64,000 nucleotides of DNA from Terrirubrum flagellatum (GTDB lineage: Bacteria > Pseudomonadota > Alphaproteobacteria > Rhizobiales > Beijerinckiaceae). The DNA lies in contig NZ_CP091851.1 in the NCBI RefSeq assembly GCF_022059845.1, positions 4,515,501 to 4,579,500 on the forward strand, read 5' to 3'. The translations under genes were made by a program, and so were the position numbers. Below the pieces are notes generated by a model. The model had not been told where the DNA came from. It saw only the letters and a program-made list of their open reading frames with translations, and ran no database searches. This document shows, one piece after another, positions 1 to 7,845 of this stretch; the first letter of the stretch is position 1, and each line of letters begins with the position of its first letter.

Positions 1-213
1 CAGCGTGTGACTCCGGCGAGCGAAAATAGTGACACGCTGCACATCATCAGCGCGATCATGTCTCGCGACGCTCACCGCATCGATGCGCAAACGATCGACG
101 AATGCGGATGAACCCTTGATGTACAATTCAGTCGCGCGAAAAAAGTTCTGACGCGCGAAACGACGCGTGCGCGCGTTAAAGAATCAAGCGGTTTTGTGGC
201 GATAAAGAGATCG

Positions 214-663
214 CTATTCCACGATATCGCGCAGCGCTTCTGGATCAATCGCCGTAAGCAGACGACGCGATGATAATTGCGCGAAGGCGATCATCAGCGC
301 GCGTCGACGCGCTGCGGCCAAGGGATGCGACGGCGCCTCGCGAAGCATTTCGCCGCCATATCCGTCAGCGACAATAAGCCCGACATCTGCGGGCACGACG
401 TCCTGCGGAAAATCGACATCGACGGCGAAATAGAATCGATCGCAATAATCACGATAGTCGGGCCATTTCTGATCGACGCGAAAATCCTCCCAGCCCGATT
501 TCACCTCGACAACGACAATCTCGCCGTCAGGCCCCATCGCGAACACGTCGGCGCGGCGGCCGTTCGCAAAGGTCATCTCCGCCACAGTGGCGTAGCCGCG
601 CTGTGCGAGATGACGCGTGACGCCGCGGCATATTTCACGGGTGCGGTCAGGACGGCTGAGCAT
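214..663 (-). CDS. mmcB: MmcB-family DNA repair protein
   Basis: About 149 aa. The sequence matches my knowledge of the MmcB family, small alphaproteobacterial proteins of the SOS/mitomycin C response with a restriction-endonuclease-like core. Visible landmarks are the N-terminal SRPDRTREICRGVTRHL segment, the RRADVFA stretch, and the nuclease-like VVVEVKSGWEDF motif (E-x-K), followed by DYCDRFYFAVD. I chose the ATG at 663 because it gives the usual family length of about 150 aa and puts the conserved segment at the N-terminus. The frame stays open upstream to 798, but that extension would overlap the divergent gene starting at 765. No strong ribosome binding site precedes 663, so the start is moderately sure; the family call is firm. 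Confidence 0.85.
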   Translation of the reverse strand: MLSRPDRTREICRGVTRHLAQRGYATVAEMTFANGRRADVFAMGPDGEIVVVEVKSGWEDFRVDQKWPDYRDYCDRFYFAVDVDFPQDVVPADVGLIVADGYGGEMLREAPSHPLAAARRRALMIAFAQLSSRRLLTAIDPEALRDIVE

Positions 664-764
664 GGAACAATCATAGAACAAAGCGGCGTCGATGAGAACC
701 CCGAAGCGTTGCGCAGCTTCGAGCATCTTGGCATGATTCGGATGTTGAACCGCCGGCCAATCTG

Positions 765-2765
765 ATGACGAAATTCTTTCATGGCGCGCTTGCCACAATC
801 TGCGTCTTTTCTGCGTTCATCTCTTCTCCGCCTGCCTCCGCGCAGGCCTTTCCAGAGGGACAACCCATTCTCGATGTGAGCGAGGTCGCGCTGCTGAAGG
901 AGATCGAAGTTTCGGGCTTCCGCTTCGCGGACGCGATTGGCGCGAAAGACGCCGATTCGCTGGCGTCCTTACAGGACAAAAGCGCAGTCTATCGCGATCT
1001 CACACAGACGATCGGCGCCGACGTGACCGGCCTGCGCGCCGAAATGAAGGCCAACGGCCGGCCTCTCTTTGAAGTCACCGACGGCAATGTCGGCCGCGTG
1101 ATCGATCTGCGCTGGCTGCGTTCGCCCTATGCGCGCATGCGGCTCGTCGGCGTCGTCAACCGCCTCGACAAACGCGATTTTGACGATGTCGAAAGTTGCG
1201 GCGAAACACGGCTGATCTATCGCATGGCCTACACGATCGCCGACCCGGCTTTTCCGAAGCCGCTGTCGTCGCGCATGCCGTTCAATCTCAACGTGGTCTA
1301 TCGCGTGGCGAAGCCGCAGGGCGGCGATTGCGCGGCGGCGGCGCGCGCCTGGATTCCCGAGCGTCGCATCTCGGACACCAAAGAAAAGCTTTCCTTTCTC
1401 CGGAATGGCCCGCTCGATCGCGCGCGATTGACGCTGAAGCAGATCGAGCTCAACGCTCAGATCGTGCGATTTCCATCGGGGCAGGAGACCGAGTTCGGCG
1501 GTCAGGCTGCTTATGTGCTGCGCATCTTTCGCGCCGACCTGACCGGCGGCGCGCTGAAGCTGACGCCGCGGCCACTGGAAAACACGCCTGATCTCGCGAA
1601 ACTCGCTGCCGACCAGGCGCTGCGCGCGCGGCTGATCGATTATCTCGCCTCGCATACGGATGCGATCGATCGCGGCGTCTTCACCATCCCCGAGGAGTTT
1701 CTCGCGACGAAAGCGATTTCCTATTCGACCTTCGGCAGCGCGCGTCTCGCCAACCATCCCTACGCGCAGCTTCTGAAAGACAGCGATCTCGCAAAAGCCA
1801 ATTTTGAGAAGACATCCTTCATCAAGACGCCGAAAGCGATGATCGAGCGGCTCGACAATGCGAGTTGCACGGGGTGCCATCAATCGAATGCAACCGCCGG
1901 TTTCCATTTTATCGGCTTTGATGACGGTGCGACCTCCAATCTCAATCTCCTGAAGACGGCGGTGTCACCACACTTCTACGCCGATGAGAAAAGGCGCGAC
2001 GCCTATGTCCGCGCCGTCGCCGCTGGCCGCGAGCCCAATCGCTTCCGTCCGCTCTCCTCGACGCCGCCGGCCGAATGGAATGGCGTGGCGGATGGTCCGC
2101 CGCGCTATGCGCCGGCCGCAGCCGGCATGGCCTGTGTCGCCGACTCCGCGAAGGGCGCTTTCGCCAACGGCTGGAACTGTGGCGGCGGCCTCTCCTGCAC
2201 GACGCTCGGCGCCAACGGCAAGGTTCCCATCGAATTCGGCCAATGTTCGCTGACCGACGAGAAGAAGATCTTCGCGGGCCATGCCTGCTTTGTCGGCGAG
2301 ATCGTGAACGGCCCTGTCCCCTACAACGACAGATTCAAGATATTGCGGCAGATCAACAGCTTCGCGCCGAAGCCGACGCAGACTCAATATAATTGTCGGC
2401 CGCCGAAGATCGGCGTGCCTGCGGGCCTCGCCTACCGGCAATGCACCGAGGACGACAAGAATTTCCGCGGCTTCACGGCGAACGGCAAGCCGCCGCCGGA
2501 AATCTGCGGACTTGCCGGCGGCAAGCTGTTCGACGATTGCGTCGCCACCAATAATTTCAACAAATGCCTGCGCGCGAGCGTCGTGCGCGGCGAGCGGCCC
2601 GCATGCGGGCGCGACATCTTCTGCCGCGAGGACTATATGTGTCAGGGCATCCCCGACGACACGCCGGGCGTTGAACGCGTGAAGGATTATGGTTTCTGTT
2701 CGCCGACCTATTTCCTGTTCCAGATGCGCATCGACGGGCATCCTGATCCGCTGAAGAAAGTCTGA
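765..2765 (+). CDS. Secreted Cys-rich protein with one CxxCH haem-type motif
   Basis: 666 aa, with a clear Sec signal peptide (positive N-terminus, hydrophobic core, cleavage near ASA-QA at about residue 27). One CTGCH motif sits at Cys368-Cys371-His372, the signature for covalent haem c attachment. The last third (about residues 450-650) is rich in cysteines spaced like a disulfide-stabilised extracellular domain (for example NWNCGGGLSC, CREDYMC). I do not recognise a named family. It is probably a periplasmic or surface protein, possibly a mono-haem cytochrome. The next gene starts 2 bases after its stop codon, so the two are likely co-transcribed. Alternatives are a non-haem Cys-rich exported protein in which the CxxCH forms a disulfide. 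Confidence 0.75.
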   Translation: MTKFFHGALATICVFSAFISSPPASAQAFPEGQPILDVSEVALLKEIEVSGFRFADAIGAKDADSLASLQDKSAVYRDLTQTIGADVTGLRAEMKANGRPLFEVTDGNVGRVIDLRWLRSPYARMRLVGVVNRLDKRDFDDVESCGETRLIYRMAYTIADPAFPKPLSSRMPFNLNVVYRVAKPQGGDCAAAARAWIPERRISDTKEKLSFLRNGPLDRARLTLKQIELNAQIVRFPSGQETEFGGQAAYVLRIFRADLTGGALKLTPRPLENTPDLAKLAADQALRARLIDYLASHTDAIDRGVFTIPEEFLATKAISYSTFGSARLANHPYAQLLKDSDLAKANFEKTSFIKTPKAMIERLDNASCTGCHQSNATAGFHFIGFDDGATSNLNLLKTAVSPHFYADEKRRDAYVRAVAAGREPNRFRPLSSTPPAEWNGVADGPPRYAPAAAGMACVADSAKGAFANGWNCGGGLSCTTLGANGKVPIEFGQCSLTDEKKIFAGHACFVGEIVNGPVPYNDRFKILRQINSFAPKPTQTQYNCRPPKIGVPAGLAYRQCTEDDKNFRGFTANGKPPPEICGLAGGKLFDDCVATNNFNKCLRASVVRGERPACGRDIFCREDYMCQGIPDDTPGVERVKDYGFCSPTYFLFQMRIDGHPDPLKKV

Positions 2766-2766
2766 G

Positions 2767-3570
2767 ATGAGTGTGGAGTTAAAGAAGCAGGAAGACGAAC
2801 CCGAATTGCTGCACGCCGTCGCGGACAACGTGATGACAATCACATTGAATCGTCCCCGCACGCGCAATGCGCTGACCTACGCCATGTATGAGGGCGTCGC
2901 CTCGTTGTGCGCCGAGGCGTTGAATCGCGAAGATGTGCGCGCGATCATCCTGACGGGCGTTCCCCGGGCTTTCGCCGCCGGCACGGACATCGCCCAGTTC
3001 CGCGATCTCAGGACGCGCGAGGACGCGCTCGCCTACGAGGCAAAGATCGAGCGGGTTGTCCGCCAGATCGAGGATTGCGCTCGACCCACCATTGCGGCGA
3101 TTTCCGGCGCCTGCACAGGCGGCGGGGCGATGCTCGCGGTCGCCTGCGACCTCCGAATTGCGACGCGTGATGCGCGCATCGGCTTTCCCATCGCCCGCAC
3201 GCTCGGCAATTGCCTTTCGGTCGCGAACTATGCGCGGCTGGAAAGCCTGATCGGCGCGGCGCGGGTCAAGGACCTCGTCTTCACAGCGCGTCTGATCAGC
3301 GGCGAGGAAGCCGCGAACGCGGGCTTCGTCAGCGAGACTGTGGACGATCATGCGACCCTTATGGCCCGCGCCCGCGAGCTCGCGCTGACCATCGCCGGCC
3401 ATGCGCCGCTGACGCTGCAGGCGACGAAGACGGCGCTGCATCGTCTGCGCCGTCGCGCGGCTGAAGTCGATGGAGATGATCTCGTCACCGCCTGCTACCT
3501 CAGCGAGGATTTCCGCGAGGGCATCGAGGCTTTCCTCGCCAAGCGTCAACCGGCATGGCGGGGCAAATAG
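2767..3570 (+). CDS. Enoyl-CoA hydratase/isomerase superfamily (crotonase) protein
   Basis: 267 aa, the usual crotonase length. The fold is recognisable from the ITLNRPRTRNAL strand, the oxyanion-loop segment AAGTDIAQF, and the GACTGGGAMLAVACDLR helix. Both catalytic glutamates of classical enoyl-CoA hydratases appear to be missing: alanine (Ala121) follows the GGG turn and isoleucine (Ile142) follows the FP pair. It may therefore catalyse another crotonase-family reaction (isomerisation, hydrolysis, decarboxylation) rather than hydration. The start codon lies 2 bases after the stop of the Cys-rich exported protein gene. The superfamily is certain; the substrate is unknown. Confidence 0.85.
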   Translation: MSVELKKQEDEPELLHAVADNVMTITLNRPRTRNALTYAMYEGVASLCAEALNREDVRAIILTGVPRAFAAGTDIAQFRDLRTREDALAYEAKIERVVRQIEDCARPTIAAISGACTGGGAMLAVACDLRIATRDARIGFPIARTLGNCLSVANYARLESLIGAARVKDLVFTARLISGEEAANAGFVSETVDDHATLMARARELALTIAGHAPLTLQATKTALHRLRRRAAEVDGDDLVTACYLSEDFREGIEAFLAKRQPAWRGK

Positions 3571-3654
3571 GTTGTTCAGGCTGCATTCAGCGGCGAACCG
3601 GCCACAGTCGCAAATCCTAGGAGTTTCGCGCTGCGGCGCGGCAGGGGAGTTCTT

Positions 3655-4236
3655 ATGTCCGCCGAGATGCACATCTATCGCGACACCTGGGCCTTCGACG
3701 AGAAGGTGTGTCCCTGCGACGCCCATCTCATGGAGTTCATTGCAGATCGCGACATCTGCGATGCCGCGATCTACCATTTCGGCACCGGTGGCCATCATCT
3801 CGTGGGGCTGCGCTGCAGCCAGGACGGCCGCAACAACAGCGTGCTCGCGATCACCGCGTCGCCGACCGAGTATGACGAGTACGTCAAGCTGTTGATCGCC
3901 AATCCCAAGCTGGCGCGGACCTATATTGCCTATTTCGGCGACATCTACATGCTGAACGAGAAGCTGATGCCGCGCTTCGACGTGGTCACGCTGTTTCATT
4001 CGCGCGAATTCCGCAGCGAGAAGAATGACGCCTATGGCGCGCTCACCGATCTCGACGTGATGAAGCTGCTCGCCGGCCGCGCCAATCCCGGCGGCCATAT
4101 CCTGTTCTATACAGGCTCCTTCGCCTACAGCCTGGCGACGGCGGACATCGATGCGCTGAAGGCGACCGGCGCGGTCGAGGAAGTGGGAATGTTCAAGACG
4201 CTCCGCGTCTTCCGCCGCACCGATAAGGCGATCTAG
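3655..4236 (+). CDS. Conserved hypothetical protein, 193 aa
   Basis: A good Shine-Dalgarno (GGGGAG) lies 5 bases before the ATG, and codon use matches the neighbours, so the gene is real. The protein is soluble with no signal peptide. The segment IYHFGTGGHHLVG resembles a glycine-rich nucleotide or SAM-binding loop, and the alternating strand/helix pattern (LAIT, IAYFGDIYML, FDVVTLFH, GHILFYTGSF) would suit a Rossmann-like methyltransferase fold, but this is only a resemblance. It contains a CPCDAH cluster near residue 19. It ends convergently with the AbrB-like gene, overlapping its stop codon by 4 bases. I do not recognise the family. Confidence 0.7.
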   Translation: MSAEMHIYRDTWAFDEKVCPCDAHLMEFIADRDICDAAIYHFGTGGHHLVGLRCSQDGRNNSVLAITASPTEYDEYVKLLIANPKLARTYIAYFGDIYMLNEKLMPRFDVVTLFHSREFRSEKNDAYGALTDLDVMKLLAGRANPGGHILFYTGSFAYSLATADIDALKATGAVEEVGMFKTLRVFRRTDKAI

Positions 4237-5312
4237 GACTTGCGCAACTCTTTGTCGGTCAGGCGGAACCAGATCGGAATGCACAGACCGATCGACATGA
4301 AGCGCGCGATATGGTGCGCGACCACATAAAGGGGATCATAGGCGAGTGACATGGCGAGCAGCGTCATCGCCTCAACGCCGCCCGGCGCGAAGGCGAGCAA
4401 GGTCGCGCCGATGCTGATATTGATCAGCCAGCTCGCGGCGAGCGCGCATAGACCCGCCACGATCCCGCCGATGATAAAGCTGGCGGCGCTGGCGGCGGCG
4501 TAGTCGAACACGGCCTTCCACGACAGGCCGCGCGTGCGCGTCGCGATCATGACGCCGACGAGCACGAAGCCGCCAATCGCGATCGGCATCGGCGTGTAGC
4601 CGCTGACATATCCGCCGCCATGCAGGAAGGCGCCGAACAGAGCGGCGCCCAGCATCGCCGCGGCCGTGATCTTCAGCTTGTTCAGGGCATAGCCGCAGAT
4701 GGCGCCGCCGACGAGCATGAGGACAAGCGTCCCCCAGCTCATCTGCGTCAGAGCCAATAGCGACGAGCCTTGCCCACCCTCGATCCAGGCGATCAGCCCC
4801 GGCAGCAGCGCCACCAGAATGAACAGGCGCGTCGTCTGCACGACGGCGACGCCGAGCACGTCGCCGCCGCGGGCGGCGGCGATCGCGAGCGCCGTCGACA
4901 GTGCGCCAGGCGCCGCGGCAAGCATCGCATCCTCGCGCGTCCAGCCATGGACCTTCGTCAGCCAGAGCGACGAGAAGTAGATGATCGCAACAATACTGAT
5001 CGCGAGCACGAGGAAACTCAGCGGCACCTTGCCGAGCAGCGCGACCGTCTCGGGCGTGACGCCGGCGCCCATCGACGTCCCGGTCATCAAGAACGCGACA
5101 TCGCGCAGGCGCGGATGCATCTCGGGCATCGGCCGGATCAGCGCCGACATCATCGCGCCGAGCATGCTGCCTGAAATCCAGGGCGCCGGCAGATCGAGCT
5201 GGAAGAAAAGAAGCCCGCCGAGAAAGGCGCAGATGATGGCCGGGATCAGTTCGACGAAGGAGTGCGAGATGGGCCGCAGCGACGCCAGCAGGCGTTCGGC
5301 CGACTTCCTCAC
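4233..5312 (-). CDS. AbrB-family integral membrane protein (AbrB duplication type)
   Basis: 359 aa, almost entirely hydrophobic, with about ten membrane segments. The paired motifs PAPWISGSMLGAMMSA near residues 43-58 and repeated LLAFAPGGVEAMTLLA near residues 315-330 are typical of the AbrB duplication membrane family (formerly annotated as putative ammonia monooxygenase). Its function is not established; members are suspected transporters or regulators. The ATG overlaps the stop codon of the upstream aminotransferase gene by 4 bases (ATGA), so the two are translationally coupled. That hints at transport or control linked to an amino or keto acid, which is inference. Confidence 0.85.
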   Translation of the reverse strand: MRKSAERLLASLRPISHSFVELIPAIICAFLGGLLFFQLDLPAPWISGSMLGAMMSALIRPMPEMHPRLRDVAFLMTGTSMGAGVTPETVALLGKVPLSFLVLAISIVAIIYFSSLWLTKVHGWTREDAMLAAAPGALSTALAIAAARGGDVLGVAVVQTTRLFILVALLPGLIAWIEGGQGSSLLALTQMSWGTLVLMLVGGAICGYALNKLKITAAAMLGAALFGAFLHGGGYVSGYTPMPIAIGGFVLVGVMIATRTRGLSWKAVFDYAAASAASFIIGGIVAGLCALAASWLINISIGATLLAFAPGGVEAMTLLAMSLAYDPLYVVAHHIARFMSIGLCIPIWFRLTDKELRKS

Positions 5313-6502
5313 GTGAGGAAGCCGGCGATGCGCCGCACCGTCTCCTCGATATGATCGCTCCGGCGCGCAAAGCAGAGCCGGAGATATTTTTCGGCGCCAG
5401 GCCCAAACGCAGAACCCGGCGCAAGGCCGACGCCGGCCTTGTCGATCAGCTCCTTCGCCAGCGTCATCGAATCCTCGAAGCCCGCGACGCTGAAGAAGAA
5501 ATAGAAAGCGCCGTTGGTGCGCGCGAAGGAAATCCGGTTCGACGAGCCCAAGCCGTTTTCGAGCAGATCGCGATTGGTTCTGGCGCGCGCGATCTGATGT
5601 TCGAGGAAACTCTCACCGCGCTCCAGCGCCGTGATCGCCGCGCGCTGCATGAACGTGGCGACGCCCGAGGTCGAATACTGGATGAGATTTTCGACGACCG
5701 CGCCGAGCTTCGGCGACGTTTCGAGCCAACCGATGCGCCAGCCCGTCATCGCCCAATTCTTCGAGAAGGTCTGGACGAAGATGATCCTGTCGTCCTCAGC
5801 CATGACATCGTGGAACGAAGGCGCGCGCGCCGAGCCGTCGAAGACGAAGCGGCCATAGATCTCATCGGCGATGATCCAGAGACCATGCTTGCGGGCGAGG
5901 GCGAGAATTTGCGCGAGTTCGTCGCGCGTGGCCGTCCAGCCGGTGGGATTCGCCGGCGAATTGATGAAGAGCGCGCGTGTGCGCGGCGTGACCGCGGCGG
6001 CGAGGCGATCGAGATCGAGCGTCCAGGCGCGATCCTTCAATTCCATTTTCACCGGCACGGCCTTGGCGCCATTGAGCTCCATGGCGGCGCGGAAATTCGG
6101 CCAGGCGGGCGTCGGCAGCAGAACCTCGTCGCCCGCGCCAGCGACCATCCGGAGGGCGATCTGCACCGCCTGCATGCCGCCGCCGGTGACGAAGAAGCGC
6201 TCCGGCGAGAACGATCCGCCATAAACGCGCGTGTGATAATCCGCGAGCGCCTGCCGCAGTTCAGGAATGCCACGCTGATAGGTGTAGAAGGTCTCGCCGG
6301 CCGCGAGCGCCCGCGTCGCCGTCTCCGAAATGAAGGAGGGCGTCGGCAGATCGCCTTCGCCGACCCAAAGCGGGATCAGACCTTCGCGGCCCCAGCCATA
6401 GTCGCGCACCTCAACGATGCCGCTCGGCGGCGCTTCACGCGCTTCGGCGCGCAGCGATTCGATCAAGGGGTCGGAAGGCGTTTTGACGGCCGCAAGAGAC
6501 AT
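5309..6502 (-). CDS. Class I/II pyridoxal-phosphate aminotransferase
   Basis: 397 aa from the ATG at 6502, the normal length for fold type I aminotransferases. Landmarks are NSPANPTGW, the DEIYGRFVFDG strand with the PLP-ring aspartate, and FSKNWAMTGWRIGW with the Schiff-base lysine (S-K-N-W-A-M-T-G), then LCFARR near the end with the substrate-carboxylate arginine. An in-frame ATG at 6598 exists but lies upstream of the mscL terminator hairpin, so the shorter start is preferred. The substrate is unclear; aspartate/aromatic or alanine/valine-type activity is possible. It forms an operon with the AbrB-like membrane protein. Confidence 0.9.
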   Translation of the reverse strand: MSLAAVKTPSDPLIESLRAEAREAPPSGIVEVRDYGWGREGLIPLWVGEGDLPTPSFISETATRALAAGETFYTYQRGIPELRQALADYHTRVYGGSFSPERFFVTGGGMQAVQIALRMVAGAGDEVLLPTPAWPNFRAAMELNGAKAVPVKMELKDRAWTLDLDRLAAAVTPRTRALFINSPANPTGWTATRDELAQILALARKHGLWIIADEIYGRFVFDGSARAPSFHDVMAEDDRIIFVQTFSKNWAMTGWRIGWLETSPKLGAVVENLIQYSTSGVATFMQRAAITALERGESFLEHQIARARTNRDLLENGLGSSNRISFARTNGAFYFFFSVAGFEDSMTLAKELIDKAGVGLAPGSAFGPGAEKYLRLCFARRSDHIEETVRRIAGFLT

Positions 6503-6562
6503 CAGCGGAAGATCCGGGAGCAGATCAGGCCGCTTATCGGGCGTCGCCGGGAACCGCAACGG

Positions 6563-6587
6563 AAAAGCCCCGGGACGCGTCCGGGGC
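6563..6587 (-). terminator. Rho-independent terminator of mscL
   Basis: On the minus strand a 7-bp perfect GC stem (GCCCCGG / CCGGGGC) with the loop ACGCGTC is followed directly by TTTT. It begins about 25 bases after the mscL stop codon. This separates mscL from the aminotransferase gene and supports the internal aminotransferase start at 6502. Confidence 0.75.
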
Positions 6588-6612
6588 CGGGCGGCCATGC
6601 GCAGCGCGCAAT

Positions 6613-7026
6613 CTACTTCTTCAGGAGGTCGCGGATTTCGGTCAGCAGCTTCTCTTCCGCAGTCGGCTCCGGCGGGGCGGGCGGCGCCTTCGGCTCCTCC
6701 TTCTTGATCCTGTTCATGGTCTTGACCACCCAGAACAGCGCAAAGGCGACAATGATGAAATTGATCGCCAGCGTGACGAAGTTGCCCCAGCCGAGCACGA
6801 CAGCTTGCTTTTTCGCTTCCGCGAGGCTCGTGCCGGCGGCGACGGTTCCCTTCAGCACGATGTACATGTTGGTGAAGTCGACGCTGCCAGGCAGCGAGAT
6901 GATCGGCATGATGATGTCGCCGACCATGGATTCGACGATCTTGCCGAAAGCGGCGCCGATGATCACGCCGATGGCGAGATCGACGACATTGCCCTTCATT
7001 GCGAAGTCTCTGAACTCCTTCAGCAT
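6613..7026 (-). CDS. mscL: Large-conductance mechanosensitive channel MscL
   Basis: 137 aa, the usual MscL length. The N-terminus [20 protein letters not shown] and the pore-lining helix [14 protein letters not shown] are diagnostic; the second membrane helix ([20 protein letters not shown]) is followed by a charged Pro-rich linker and the C-terminal bundle [13 protein letters not shown]. It opens under membrane tension on hypo-osmotic shock and releases small solutes from the cytoplasm. The ATG at 7026 has a purine-rich ribosome binding site (GGGGAGAG) upstream. The gene is monocistronic, with its own terminator, and diverges from the glycine-zipper protein gene at 7181. Confidence 0.97.
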   Translation of the reverse strand: MLKEFRDFAMKGNVVDLAIGVIIGAAFGKIVESMVGDIIMPIISLPGSVDFTNMYIVLKGTVAAGTSLAEAKKQAVVLGWGNFVTLAINFIIVAFALFWVVKTMNRIKKEEPKAPPAPPEPTAEEKLLTEIRDLLKK

Positions 7027-7180
7027 TCGCGTCTCTCTCCCCAATCGCCCGCCGATCCGCGCCGGCCGCCCCACCTTAGCCGCCTTCCCCAAGCAATGGG
7101 AACCCCGCCGGCTTGACGGCCCATCGGCGATGGCGATGCTGCGCCGCGCGACGACCGGATCAATCGAGAGGAACAGCTTC

Positions 7181-7756
7181 ATGCATGATTTCGCAGTCGT
7201 CGCCGGCAGCAGGGATGCCGGACGGCGCGGATCGTTCGATCACTATGGCGTGCGGATCGGCCGCAGGAGCTACGATCTCGCCGCGATCTCGGAGATCGTG
7301 CTGCCGTCGCCGGGCCGAACGCCGCGCGGGTTGATGGCCGCGCTCGCAGCGGCCGGCGGAGCGGCGCTCGGCGGACTGTTCGGCCGGGCGCTTGGCGCGG
7401 GAATCGGCGCGGCGGCGGGCGCGCTCAGCGCCGATCTCGGCCGCAGCAAGACGCATGCGGCGCTTGTCTTTCGCGATGGCCTTGTTCTTCTCATCGCGCT
7501 CGACGCCCCGGCGGCTGGCGCGCTCGCGATGATGCGCGACGCGCTCGCCGATCTCAGGCGAAACGCCGGACGCGGCGCGCTGCCGCCTCGCATCCCGCTC
7601 AGGCGACCGGCGGAGACATCGCCTGCCTTTGCGGCGCGCGCCGAACTCGATCGCGCTGGGAAGGCGGCGAAGGCGGCGGCGCATGCCGCATTCAAGGCGC
7701 TCCGCCGCGTCGATCTCACGCCGATCAATCCGCTGCGTCGCCGCCGCCAGGCGTGA
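7181..7756 (+). CDS. Hypothetical protein with glycine-zipper segment
   Basis: 191 aa. The ATG at 7181 follows GAGAGG with 8-9 bases of spacing, and the gene diverges from mscL. The N-terminal part is a small beta-rich region ([20 protein letters not shown]); residues 50-80 are a hydrophobic Gly/Ala segment with G-x3-G spacing ([19 protein letters not shown]), typical of a glycine zipper or one to two membrane helices. The C-terminus is basic. I do not recognise a family. The N-terminal part could be a DUF6232-like domain, since small proteins with that strand pattern plus a glycine-rich membrane hairpin exist, but this is a guess. Confidence 0.6.
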   Translation: MHDFAVVAGSRDAGRRGSFDHYGVRIGRRSYDLAAISEIVLPSPGRTPRGLMAALAAAGGAALGGLFGRALGAGIGAAAGALSADLGRSKTHAALVFRDGLVLLIALDAPAAGALAMMRDALADLRRNAGRGALPPRIPLRRPAETSPAFAARAELDRAGKAAKAAAHAAFKALRRVDLTPINPLRRRRQA

Positions 7757-7845
7757 CCGCGATCCGAAACGCCCGCATTTCGCGCCGCTCGGGAGTGAGA
7801 TAATCTGCGCGCCATGCGGCCCGCAGACGCTCCGGGAATTTCATC

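Noticed and set aside
1-39. Inverted repeat CAGCGTGT / ACACGCTG with 23-base spacer at the window start
   Set aside because: Eight-bp arms with a long spacer and no T-run; no gene to its left is visible, so neither a terminator nor an operator can be supported. The rest of 1-213 shows nothing clear.
969-1907. 312-codon minus-strand open frame
   Set aside because: Antisense to the secreted Cys-rich protein gene, Arg/Ala/Asp-rich shadow composition.
5351-7756. 801-codon open frame on the plus strand over the aminotransferase and mscL region
   Set aside because: It is antisense to the well-supported aminotransferase and mscL genes; only its last 191 codons from 7181 look like a real gene.
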